From: Rubrolithibacter danxiaensis
Lineage (GTDB): Bacteria > Bacteroidota > Bacteroidia > Sphingobacteriales > Sphingobacteriaceae
NCBI RefSeq assembly: GCF_047272945.1
Contig: NZ_JBKOPS010000001.1
Coordinates: forward strand, 310,001 to 374,000
DNA length: 64,000 nt
Direction: 5' to 3'
The notes under the pieces were generated by a model. It had not been told where the DNA came from. It searched no databases and worked only from the letters and a program-made list of their open reading frames with translations. The first letter of the stretch is position 1. Each line of letters opens with the position of its first letter. The position numbers were made by a program, and so were the translations under genes. Below, one piece after another: positions 52,887 to 60,319 of the stretch.

Positions 52887-52973
52887 ACAAGTAACCACAT
52901 TTTTCTCGTTTTTAAAATACTGCACACAATTTCTCAAAGAAAAAGTTAAGACAGTAATAAAATTCACAGAATC

Positions 52974-53105
52974 ATGGAACATGTGTTTACTTTAGCGAAT
53001 AAAATTATACAGTCGAAGAAAATAGTGACGAATGCCAGAGAACCTTTCCTGATGTTCTTTTTATTTATTATTTTTCTTTTAATATCCTTTTTTTCAATTA
53101 ATTAG
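52974..53105 (+). CDS. Small single-pass membrane protein, 43 residues
   Basis: ATG 52974 to TAG 53105: MEHVFTLANKIIQSKKIVTN, AREP, then an 18-residue hydrophobic stretch (FLMFFLFIIFLLISFFSI) ending IN. The start is 87 bp after the AraC stop. The pattern of an amphipathic/basic N terminus plus one transmembrane helix and no loop is like many genuine small membrane proteins, but short A/T-rich frames can look so by chance. It is followed by a long hairpin. The function is unknown. Confidence 0.4.
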   Translation: MEHVFTLANKIIQSKKIVTNAREPFLMFFLFIIFLLISFFSIN

Positions 53106-53123
53106 TTTAGGTAAGTTGTACGG

Positions 53124-53178
53124 GAGGAGCTTTAGGATTGAATTAAACCTGTTTGTTTCACCTACCTGAAAGCTCCTC
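53124..53178. other. Long-stem hairpin downstream of the small membrane gene
   Basis: GAGGAGCTTTAGG (53124-53136) pairs with CCTGAAAGCTCCTC (53165-53178), 13 bp with one bulge, around a 28-nt loop. No U-tract follows directly, so it is not a typical terminator. The rest of 52887-53327 shows no further gene. Confidence 0.5.
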
Positions 53179-53286
53179 AATTTCCTGTTTAGATAGCTAA
53201 CTCTGCCTATCCTTTCTTAAGATAAAATTAGCAGTTCTATTGATCTCCTCTATCAACTAAAGTTTCGACTACTTTAATAATATTTA

Positions 53287-53317
53287 TTTGTCTCTTATCA
53301 ACTTTTCATTACTTTTG
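53287..53317 (+). promoter_or_regulatory. Promoter of tRNA-Ala
   Basis: TTTG (53287-53290), 19-nt spacer, TACTTTTG (53310-53317): same boxes and spacing as the tRNA-Ser promoter. The tRNA starts 11 nt later. Confidence 0.78.
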
Positions 53318-53327
53318 CCACCTCAAC

Positions 53328-53401
53328 GGGGGATTAGCTCAGCTGGCTAGAGCGTTTGCATGGCATGCAAAAGGTCATCGGTTCGACTCCGATATTCTCC
53401 A
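53328..53401 (+). tRNA. tRNA-Ala (anticodon GGC)
   Basis: Standard class I cloverleaf, 74 nt. The acceptor GGGGGAT (53328-53334) pairs with ATTCTCC (53394-53400), with G-U pairs at positions 3 and 5, and the discriminator is A. The D-arm is GCTC...GAGC. The anticodon arm TTTGC-ATGGCAT-GCAAA gives GGC. The T-arm is ATCGG-TTCGACT-CCGAT. The strong terminator starts 5 nt after it. The 3' end overlaps the tail of the truncated GH20 reading frame on the other strand. Confidence 0.95.
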
Positions 53402-54265
53402 CCTGAAAAAAGGCCTTACAATATACTTGTAAGGCCTTTTTTGTAATAAAACTTTGATAAATACTAATCCGGCTTCTCCAGTCACCGTTTCCGGATAAAT
53501 CATTATGCCTCTTGCAGAAGCGTACTTTACCAGGTCCTTCAAGTCTGCCTGAGAATAATATTGCCCCTTAGAACCGAACTTTTGCAACCTGGGAAAAACT
53601 TTAGATTCCACCCGAAAACCTTCATCATCAGACAGGTGCAAATGAAGCACATTTAGCTTCACCATCGCCATTGCATCAATGTTTCTTTTTAATACATCTA
53701 TCGGCAAAAAATGTCTGGCAACATCTACCATCATTCCCCGCCACCTGAAACGAGGCCCATCGCTGATTGTTACCTCAGGTAAATAATAACCTTCTGCATC
53801 TGCTCCTACCAATTGAAACAATGTTTCCATACCTCGCAATGCACCAATGGTGCTGTTTGCAACTAAGGAGGCTTTCGATGAGTCTACAGAGAGTTGGTAA
53901 GCTTCATCTGTTCCGGGTAAAGGTTCTCCCTTTGTTTTCACCTGAAGGGTAAGGGTGGCATTATGTTTTTGTTCGTTCAACACCACCCGCTCCTGTTCAA
54001 AGTATGCAAGCGTCCTTGCATTGAGTCTTGTCAGCAGTCTGTTTGTTGCAGCTTCAAGCCGTTCATCTTTTTCAGCACCTGAAAGATTAATGCTAAACTG
54101 TGAGGTAATGCGTAGTTTACCACCTGCAGCATGCAGACTTTGAGGATATGGCATTAAGTTAATTGTTGATTTTAGCGGCAACTGTGTTTGTCCAGACTGT
54201 GCTCCTGCACTCTCTGCAAGTAGTAGCAAAAAAAGTCCGGCAAAAAACTTATTCAGTTTTTTCAT
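53375..54265 (-). pseudogene. Truncated GH20 beta-N-acetylhexosaminidase remnant
   Basis: From ATG 54265 (MKKLNKFFAGLFLLLLAES signal peptide) the frame codes a GH20b N-terminal domain (INLMPYPQSLHAAGGKLRI, ..TLFQLVGADAEGYYLPEVTISDGPRFRWRGMMVDVARHFLPIDVLKRNIDAMAMVKLNVLHLHLSDDEGFRVESKVFPRL) and the first part of the TIM barrel (YSQADLKDLVKYASARGIMIYPE). Homology stops near 53488, where a normal enzyme would read VIPEIDxPGH. It then runs through unrelated residues and through the tRNA-Ala terminator and the tRNA's 3' part to a stop at 53375. The catalytic Asp-Glu pair and over half the barrel are missing. A longer start at 54304 is possible. Confidence 0.85.
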
Positions 54266-54300
54266 AATTATTTTTTCCAGTGCAATGCTTTGAAGGGTTG

Positions 54301-54684
54301 TCATTCATTTTCCTTTACCCTGTCTGCTATTACATCAAACATACCCAACAGGCTTCCGGCAGCATGATCATCATCTTTCTTCTTTAGATTCACATTAACA
54401 TCGTATCCGCTGGCATTAAAGTAAACTGTAATATCGTCATCGGTCACCTTGGCATTGTCAATTTTTGATATTTCATTTCCTGTTGAGTCTTGCACTACAC
54501 CCGTAATCTTGTCATCCTTTTTTTCCAGTACAAAAAACATGTTCGCGTCGCCGTTAGGTGTACCCTTTACTAACACGTTCCACTTTCCTGCAAAAAAATC
54601 TGCACCTTTTTTAACTTATGCATCTACGTTCTGAGACATTAGCAGGAAAAGTAATCCTGCGAAAAATAAGCTTGCTTTTTTCAT
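54301..54684 (-). pseudogene. Small secreted protein gene with an internal stop codon
   Basis: From ATG 54684 the frame gives a signal peptide (MKKASLFFAGLLFLLMSQNVDA), then TAA at 54616-54618, then an uninterrupted frame VKKGADFFAGKWNVLVKGTPNGDANMFFVLEKKDD... to 54301. The stop sits exactly where the first mature residue after ...DA would be. A single CAA-to-TAA change (Gln to stop) explains it. Residues after the stop keep good coding character (beta-rich, GKW..LVKGTPNGD and ITGVVQDSTGNEISKIDNAKVTDDDITVYFNASGYDVNVNLK), the pattern of small secreted beta proteins. An in-frame ATG at 54576 could give a cytoplasmic remnant without signal peptide. Confidence 0.8.
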
Positions 54685-54742
54685 GATTAATTTGTTTTTT
54701 TTAGATTCTAAATTTGTATTAATGAATAATTTAAGTAGTTGC

Positions 54743-55397
54743 TTATCTGCCTATGACACCTTCTTTTTCAGGTATTTTTTTGTTTAGTTCATCGAAATCT
54801 GTCAAATATTTATCTAAAGCCTGAATCCCCTTTTCGGTACAAATACCTCTCAGGTAAACTCCCAGCGTATTCAGTAAAATGGCATTTGGAGATAGACGTA
54901 ACTTTTTAAAATCTCCTTTCCTTACAGCCGAAACATATAGAATTGACATACCCTCCAACACAACCTCTGCTATAACGTCTTCCATAATGTGTCCTTCCTC
55001 CTTTCCCTTATTAACAATCTGAATCAGTTCCTTCCAAAGTTTCTCAGCATTACGCACCTCTACCTTCTTTTCAAGTTCCGGGTAGTAATAATGCAGGTCC
55101 TTGAAAAAAGTCTTATTGATGTTGAACTCCATGTCAAATCCTTGCCGCCATGCATAAAAAAGAAGAACAGGAGCACTCTCACCCTGGTAAAGATTTTCAA
55201 AGACCTCATGTTGTTGCAAATAATGTAATTCCAATGCCTGTTCTAATAAGTCTTCTTTGTCTTTGAAGTGTTTATACAGGGTTTTAGTTGAAATACCTAA
55301 AAGAGCAACCAATTTATTATTTGACATCTTCCGAATACCCTGCTGCAAAAAAATAATTTAGAGAAGCCTTCAGAATTTCGTTCTTTATGTCATCCAT
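54743..55397 (-). pseudogene. TetR-family regulator with homopolymer frameshift
   Basis: The N-terminal part from ATG 55397 reads MDDIKNEILKASLNYF and then hits an out-of-frame run at seven T (A7 at 55347-55353 on the plus strand). With six T the frame would continue LQQGIRKMSNNKLVALLGISTKTLYKHFKDKEDLLEQALELHY, a normal TetR helix-turn-helix, followed by a ligand-binding domain to 54743. So the DNA-binding helix is split between two frames. The second part could be translated from an internal start but would lack helix 1. Sequencing error in the homopolymer is possible. It is upstream of the nonsense-mutated gene, same strand. Confidence 0.78.
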
Positions 55398-55537
55398 GCT
55401 GGAAATTATTTTTTAAATATAAATTTCCATTTTTAATCTTTAAAGAGAAAAAGGTAATAGTCTGAGGTTGATTTTCGGGAGCTTAATGCTCCGTTTTAAC
55501 AGAAAACGCCCTTAAGGAAAGCAAAACCAGAACAAAT

Positions 55538-56674
55538 TTATTTCACACGAAACGATTCAAGTTCGGCATCAATTTTTTCATTCCACTTTTGCTGTATTGC
55601 TGCGTTTTGCCCGTGTCCGGTTTCATCATCGTATTGATCTTCAAGACGATTCATTTCACGAAAGGATTCGATATACTCATATCTCAAAATACTGTCGAAA
55701 TTATCTAAGGTTAATTTTTCCGACTTAATTTTTTGTTTGAACCGTTCTGCAACCACTTTAACGATATCAAAATGTCTTTGTTCATGATTTAAGCTGTAAC
55801 TGTCTTTTGCTTCTGGCCGCACCCAGGAAGAGGATGGAGTGGCGAAAACCTTGAGCGCTACACGAAGCTCAATGAATCCCTTAACTACCTCACTCCTTCC
55901 CTCGTATGCCAGACTTGGAAAAATTGTTGCAGCATACCGGCTTCCGGCAGGCACAGGAGCCCGGAAATCTTTCCAGGTCAATGGCCGCTTAATATCATAA
56001 AAAACAGTATCAGGATCGGCACTTTTTTTATATTCTTCGAAAATAAGTTTTATTCCTTTTGCCAGCTTTTCGTTGGTGTCAGCTTCCCTGTTTATCCAGT
56101 TATTAAAAAAATCCAGGCCGGCAATAAGCGATTTTCTTAATGCAGGCTCTACAACTGCAATTCCATTTACGGAACGAAGATATTCGGCTCCTCCTTTATA
56201 TTCGATCAAGGATATGTTTTTATCTTTTCCCTGCAATTGGAAATCAATTACTAATTCCACGTTCCCTTTTATTCTTCCCGGCTGCTCCGTTTCTACAACA
56301 CTGCATTTCTTCAATACAATAAGTACAGGACGAAGTTTAGGATTTCTGGAAACGCTTTGTAGAAAAAAATCGCGGAATGTTTGAAACGATCCACCCTGCA
56401 GATCAACTGTTTGTCTTTGGAGTTTTTCCTGAGCAGAATTTAAAACAAGTAATTCTCCGATACGATTCTTATCCATCCGCTGATCTCTAAAATCAGAAAT
56501 ATAAAATTCCTTGGGAGTGAAGCTTACCTTTTCCGGTTTCAAAACAATAGGCAATACCGCAGACTGTCCTGCTGCACATTCTGCAACAAGAAAGATTGAA
56601 ACAACGGTTGAAAAAAATAAAATGCGGTAAATGCGCCTGGCGCTTATTCTGTTAAAACTAATTGAGATTCTCAC
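55538..56674 (-). CDS. Secreted protein with HExxH motif (DUF922-like)
   Basis: 378 residues. A signal-type N terminus (about 1-37, IYRILFFSTVVSIFLVAECAAG/Q) is followed by an uncharacterised domain to about 215 and a C-terminal domain: RPLTWKDFRAPVPAGSRYAATIFPSLAYEG..., DSYSLNHEQRHFDIVKVVAERFKQKI and YDDETGHGQNAAIQQKWNEKIDAELESF. His297-Glu298-x-x-His301 is HEQRH, a zincin-like motif, and the distal ETGHG would provide a third ligand. Proteins with this layout are described as predicted secreted zinc-dependent proteases. The function of the N-terminal half is unknown. Confidence 0.75.
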   Translation of the reverse strand: MRISISFNRISARRIYRILFFSTVVSIFLVAECAAGQSAVLPIVLKPEKVSFTPKEFYISDFRDQRMDKNRIGELLVLNSAQEKLQRQTVDLQGGSFQTFRDFFLQSVSRNPKLRPVLIVLKKCSVVETEQPGRIKGNVELVIDFQLQGKDKNISLIEYKGGAEYLRSVNGIAVVEPALRKSLIAGLDFFNNWINREADTNEKLAKGIKLIFEEYKKSADPDTVFYDIKRPLTWKDFRAPVPAGSRYAATIFPSLAYEGRSEVVKGFIELRVALKVFATPSSSWVRPEAKDSYSLNHEQRHFDIVKVVAERFKQKIKSEKLTLDNFDSILRYEYIESFREMNRLEDQYDDETGHGQNAAIQQKWNEKIDAELESFRVK

Positions 56675-56743
56675 CTTTTCTTCCCTGCTCCATTACAACG
56701 AAAGGTTTTACAAAATGTTATATTTAAGATTAGCAGAATCTGT

Positions 56744-57664
56744 TTATTCCAGCTCCTCTACTCGTTTTACAATGTATTCGCAAATTTCATGAGTTAATAA
56801 GGCATCCCTTTTTGAAATCATAGGTTGCGAGTTTGTAGTTAAAGCGGCAATAAAATCATCGAGCATACCTTCAAAACCTCTTTTATAAAGTGTGGGTTCC
56901 CAATCACTCGTCCCTGTTTTAATTACCTGGCGTTCTTTTTCAATGTAAAGATCAGCTACATTATATACAGTACGCTTTTCAGAAGCATTCATAACTTCAA
57001 TCTTTTCTTCGGTTGTACCGGTATCCCGATCCATAATACCTATAGCCACCGGGCCTTTTTTTGAAACAAACTGAACTACCAGATGGTGGAGCATGTTGCC
57101 TCTTTTTTTGCCGTGAACAAGTACCTGATCTATTGTGTACGGAAACAAAAACCGCAGCGTATCCACTACGTGTATAAAATCCTCAACCACAAATCTTCTT
57201 ATAGAATCGGGCAGCGATTTACGATTTTTCTGCATTATGATAACGGACGGCTCTTCCATTTCTTTCAATTGCCGGTATACAGGAGCAAACCTCCGGTTAA
57301 ATCCCACCACCAGCAAAAGTCCTTTTCCTTCTGCTAGATCAACCAGCTCTTTTGAAAGCCGGTATTCCATGGTGATAGGTTTGTCCACATAAACATGAAT
57401 TCCGTTTAACAGCAATTCATTTACTATTTCAAAATGTGCATCGGTTGCTGCATGCACGAAAGCCGCTTTTATCCCTGCATTTATTAAAGACTCAAGCGTG
57501 GTATGCCGGTTTACAATCCTGAACTTCTCTCCGGCCTCGTTTAGCTTGCTTTCGTTTCTTGAACATAAGTGAAATTCGATATTTGGCTTGTTTGCCAATA
57601 CCGGAAGATACGCTTTTAACGCAATATCTCCCAATCCTATAATACCTGCCTTTAACATATTCAA
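56744..57664 (-). CDS. Gfo/Idh/MocA-family oxidoreductase
   Basis: 306 residues. Rossmann GIIGLGDIALKAYLPVLANKPNIEFHLCSR, KAAFVHAATDAHFEIVNELLLNGIHVYVDKPITMEYRLSKELVDLAEGKGLLLVVGFNRRFAPVYRQL, the family EKP-type motif as DKPIT, and the C-terminal alpha/beta domain. The start is ATG 57664 or 57658. It is smaller than the usual 350 residues and has a compact C-terminal domain. Such enzymes act on sugar or polyol derivatives with NAD(P). It lies between two independent minus-strand genes, so the substrate cannot be inferred. Confidence 0.87.
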   Translation of the reverse strand: MNMLKAGIIGLGDIALKAYLPVLANKPNIEFHLCSRNESKLNEAGEKFRIVNRHTTLESLINAGIKAAFVHAATDAHFEIVNELLLNGIHVYVDKPITMEYRLSKELVDLAEGKGLLLVVGFNRRFAPVYRQLKEMEEPSVIIMQKNRKSLPDSIRRFVVEDFIHVVDTLRFLFPYTIDQVLVHGKKRGNMLHHLVVQFVSKKGPVAIGIMDRDTGTTEEKIEVMNASEKRTVYNVADLYIEKERQVIKTGTSDWEPTLYKRGFEGMLDDFIAALTTNSQPMISKRDALLTHEICEYIVKRVEELE

Positions 57665-57719
57665 CTAAGTAAAGTACAAATAAAGGATTTATTTAAAATA
57701 TCGCACAAACAGGTTCAAC

Positions 57720-59246
57720 TCAGGATAAAGCCTTTCCCAGCGTACGGGAGAGGATCTGATCGAGGTGATACACATCCGGCCGGATCTGAATTTTACCCTC
57801 AGAATCTACCCAACAAGTCATATAATCCAGATAAACAGGAACTTTATTTTTAATTGAAAATGATCTTGAGTCTTCGCTATTTCCTTTAAATTCAGTTTGA
57901 ATAGTATTAAACATACTGCCTGTAGGAGCTATAGCCTCCGCCAAGGCCAGCGGATTTTCTACCCGCACACATCCGTGGCTGATGGCCCTGTTATTTAAAT
58001 TAAATGCTGATTTTACCGGCGTATCATGCAGGTAAACACTGCTGGAATTCTTGAAAAGAAATTTCATCTTTCCCAATGCATTCTCATCGCCGGGGCTTTG
58101 CTTAAACTCAAGCTGCAAATTATCCCTCGTTACTGCATCCCAGTCAATATTGTCGGCATCCATCTGTTCGCCCTTATAAAAAACCTGTATGCCGTTATTG
58201 CTTAAATAATAAGGGTCTTCCATTGCTTTTTGTGCAATCTCTGTCTGTACAATGCTTTTCGGAATGTTCCAAACCGGATTTACTACAATGGTATGTATAG
58301 CACTGCTGAGAATGGGTGTTTCATGATTATGAGGGCGGTCGTTAATATCCCCGCTGTCATTATACTGACGTAATTTTTCATAGTAATTAATCTCTTTTGA
58401 TTCACCAACACATACTTTCATAGAAAGCTTAGGCTTTCCTGAATCAAAAAATGTGAGCCGAAAATCGGGAATGTTAACCCAGACATAACGATTATCTTGG
58501 TCTCTCCCTGTTTTCCATCTTAATCGTTCCAGATTTAATTTAATTGTTTTTGCAGTTTCTTCTTTACTTAATCCGGGATATTGGAACCCGGAAACAAGGG
58601 CTTGCTGCAACTTTTTATAAGACGGATCTTTAGGTTGAATGCTATCGAGAAAGGTTTTCAAATCTTTTTCCCGAAAAACCTTCAGCATTGCCAAACTATC
58701 TGGTCGTGCTGTTTTTATATAATACCTGGCAAAAATTCTTCGAGGATTAACGATGCCGTACTGAAGCGCATTTGAATAATCAATGAGCGAAGTAGCGGTT
58801 AGCACCTCGAGCCTGGCAATGCTTTTATACGCTTCATCGGCAGATTTAATTCCATGTTTGTCATAAATTTTATCTGCCAGGGTTTTAAGCTCCGTATAAT
58901 GAAAAAATTCCGGATCAAGACCATGGTCAGTAGCTTTTTGAAAGTAGTTCAATATTTCTTTCAATTGGCCGTCTTTGATGTAATTGACCACAAAAAAGGG
59001 CTCGTATTCATGTTTCTTATAAAAACTATTAATAAGGTTAGGATTTCGCACATCTTCTTCCGACTCTGAAAGGACTTGTTTGAAAACTTTATAATACGCA
59101 GCAGAATCAACCTTTTTAAATACACGGTTTTTAGATTCTTTAAATAAAATTGCTCCGATATCTGATCGTGATTTTTTGCATGACTGGAAAATTGTTGTAC
59201 TAAATAATAGAAAAATAAAGAGGTATTTTATGTTTTCTTTCGTCAT
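57720..59246 (-). CDS. L,D-transpeptidase (YkuD, YcbB-like), lipoprotein
   Basis: 508 residues. Lipoprotein signal with FQSC (Cys23). The peptidoglycan-binding-like helical region covers 30-260 (FYKKHEYEPFFVVNYIKDGQLKEILNYFQKATDHGLDPEFFHYTELKTL, NALQYGIVNPRRI), an all-alpha scaffold seen in YcbB-type enzymes. The YkuD catalytic domain has VVNPVWNIPKSIVQTEI, SVYLHDTPVK and RAISHGCVRVENPLALAEAI, with Cys426 as nucleophile. It makes 3-3 cross-links or attaches proteins in the periplasm. It is an isolated gene, divergent from the his operon. Confidence 0.9.
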   Translation of the reverse strand: MTKENIKYLFIFLLFSTTIFQSCKKSRSDIGAILFKESKNRVFKKVDSAAYYKVFKQVLSESEEDVRNPNLINSFYKKHEYEPFFVVNYIKDGQLKEILNYFQKATDHGLDPEFFHYTELKTLADKIYDKHGIKSADEAYKSIARLEVLTATSLIDYSNALQYGIVNPRRIFARYYIKTARPDSLAMLKVFREKDLKTFLDSIQPKDPSYKKLQQALVSGFQYPGLSKEETAKTIKLNLERLRWKTGRDQDNRYVWVNIPDFRLTFFDSGKPKLSMKVCVGESKEINYYEKLRQYNDSGDINDRPHNHETPILSSAIHTIVVNPVWNIPKSIVQTEIAQKAMEDPYYLSNNGIQVFYKGEQMDADNIDWDAVTRDNLQLEFKQSPGDENALGKMKFLFKNSSSVYLHDTPVKSAFNLNNRAISHGCVRVENPLALAEAIAPTGSMFNTIQTEFKGNSEDSRSFSIKNKVPVYLDYMTCWVDSEGKIQIRPDVYHLDQILSRTLGKALS

Positions 59247-59269
59247 AATTTTTGTTTAAGCTGTTAAAT

Positions 59270-59300
59270 TTTGAGTTTTAAAGCGGTAATTATATCTTTG
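59270..59300 (+). promoter_or_regulatory. Promoter of the his operon
   Basis: TTTG (59270-59273), 19-nt spacer, TATCTTTG (59293-59300): perfect Bacteroidota -33/-7 boxes. Transcription would begin near 59306, about 27 nt before the leader peptide start, so the leader lies inside the mRNA. Confidence 0.75.
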
Positions 59301-59332
59301 TGCTCCCGACTATTGATCAGGAACCAAATAGT

Positions 59333-59392
59333 ATGCCATTAGTTGTTATAACACATTTCTTGCATTTCCATCATCGCCCCCAGCGGCGATAA
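59333..59392 (+). CDS. hisL: Histidine-rich his operon leader peptide
   Basis: 19-residue frame ATG 59333 to TAA 59390-59392: MPLVVITHFLHFHHRPQRR. Four of the seven residues 8-14 are His (H8, H11, H13, H14). It lies after the his promoter and 71 bp before hisG. The last codons overlap a hairpin ATCGCC/GGCGAT (59373-59390). A run of His codons here is the classical sensor for histidyl-tRNA shortage. No clear U-tract terminator follows, so the exact mechanism is open. Confidence 0.8.
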   Translation: MPLVVITHFLHFHHRPQRR

Positions 59393-59463
59393 AAGATTTG
59401 TAAGTTTCTGCGTGAAACATGGTTTATACTTAATATTGTGGTCTGATTAATAAAACTTAAACA

Positions 59464-60315
59464 TTGAAAACACTCAAAATAGCTATCCAGAAATCGGGTA
59501 GATTAAACGAAAAATCAGTAGAGCTTCTTAAAAACTGCGGTTTAAGCTTCGAAAACTATAAAAGTTCCCTTATTTCCCAGGTATCAAATTTCCCCTTGGA
59601 GATTCTTTTTCTGAGAGATGACGATATTCCTGAATACGTTCAGGATGGAATAGCTGATATCGGAATAGTAGGCGAAAACGTTATCAGCGAAACCGAGGTA
59701 TCTGTAAGTTTCTTACAGCGTTTAGGCTTTGGAAAATGTTCCCTTAAACTGGCAATACCCAGTAATTCTACCATACAATCCATTGCTGATCTGGAAGGAA
59801 AATCAATCGCTACGTCCTATCCGGTTATACTAAAGAAATTCTTAAAGGAAAATAATGTAAAGGCAGATATCCGTACCATTTCCGGTTCGGTAGAAATTGC
59901 CCCGGGATTGGGGTTAAGCGAAGCAATCTGCGACCTGGTTTCAACTGGCGGCACCCTAAAAAGCAATGGTTTAAAACCTTTTGCAGATGTATTGCATTCA
60001 GAAGCTGTTTTAATTGGCCGCAAGGGCGAAGAAGAAAATCCACTGATCGTCGAATTGATTCAACGTGTACAGTCTGTTTTACGTGCTAAAGAAACCAAAT
60101 ACGTAGTCTTAAATGTTGAGCGTAAAAACCTGGAAAGTATTCAATCGCTTTTGCCGGGTATAAAAAGTCCTACAGTTGTTCCATTAGCCGAAGAAGGCTG
60201 GGTTGCTGTGCATACCGTTATTCCGGAAAGGGATTTCTGGGGACGGATCAGCGAACTTAAATCGGCCGGAGCGCAAGGAATTGTAGTAATGCCTATTGAA
60301 AAAATTATTCTCTGA
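59464..60315 (+). CDS. hisG: ATP phosphoribosyltransferase, long form
   Basis: First step of histidine biosynthesis (ATP + PRPP to phosphoribosyl-ATP). 283 residues, so the long form with a C-terminal ACT-like regulatory domain that does not need HisZ. The start is TTG 59464 (MKTLKIAIQKSGRLNEKSVELLKNCGL). Motifs: FLRDDDIPEYVQDGIADIGIVGENVI, the PRPP site EIAPGLGLSEAICDLVSTGGTLKSNGL, and the ACT part (YVVLNVERKNLESIQSLLPGIKSPTVVPLAEEGWVAVHTVIPERDFW). Feedback by histidine is expected. It lies 4 bp before hisD. Confidence 0.95.
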   Translation: MKTLKIAIQKSGRLNEKSVELLKNCGLSFENYKSSLISQVSNFPLEILFLRDDDIPEYVQDGIADIGIVGENVISETEVSVSFLQRLGFGKCSLKLAIPSNSTIQSIADLEGKSIATSYPVILKKFLKENNVKADIRTISGSVEIAPGLGLSEAICDLVSTGGTLKSNGLKPFADVLHSEAVLIGRKGEEENPLIVELIQRVQSVLRAKETKYVVLNVERKNLESIQSLLPGIKSPTVVPLAEEGWVAVHTVIPERDFWGRISELKSAGAQGIVVMPIEKIIL

Positions 60316-60319
60316 ACAG

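Noticed and set aside
53124..53178. Rho-independent terminator
   Set aside because: Long loop and no following U-run.
59373..59390. his intrinsic terminator
   Set aside because: The hairpin is followed by AAAAGATTTG rather than a U-tract, so it does not meet the terminator criteria.
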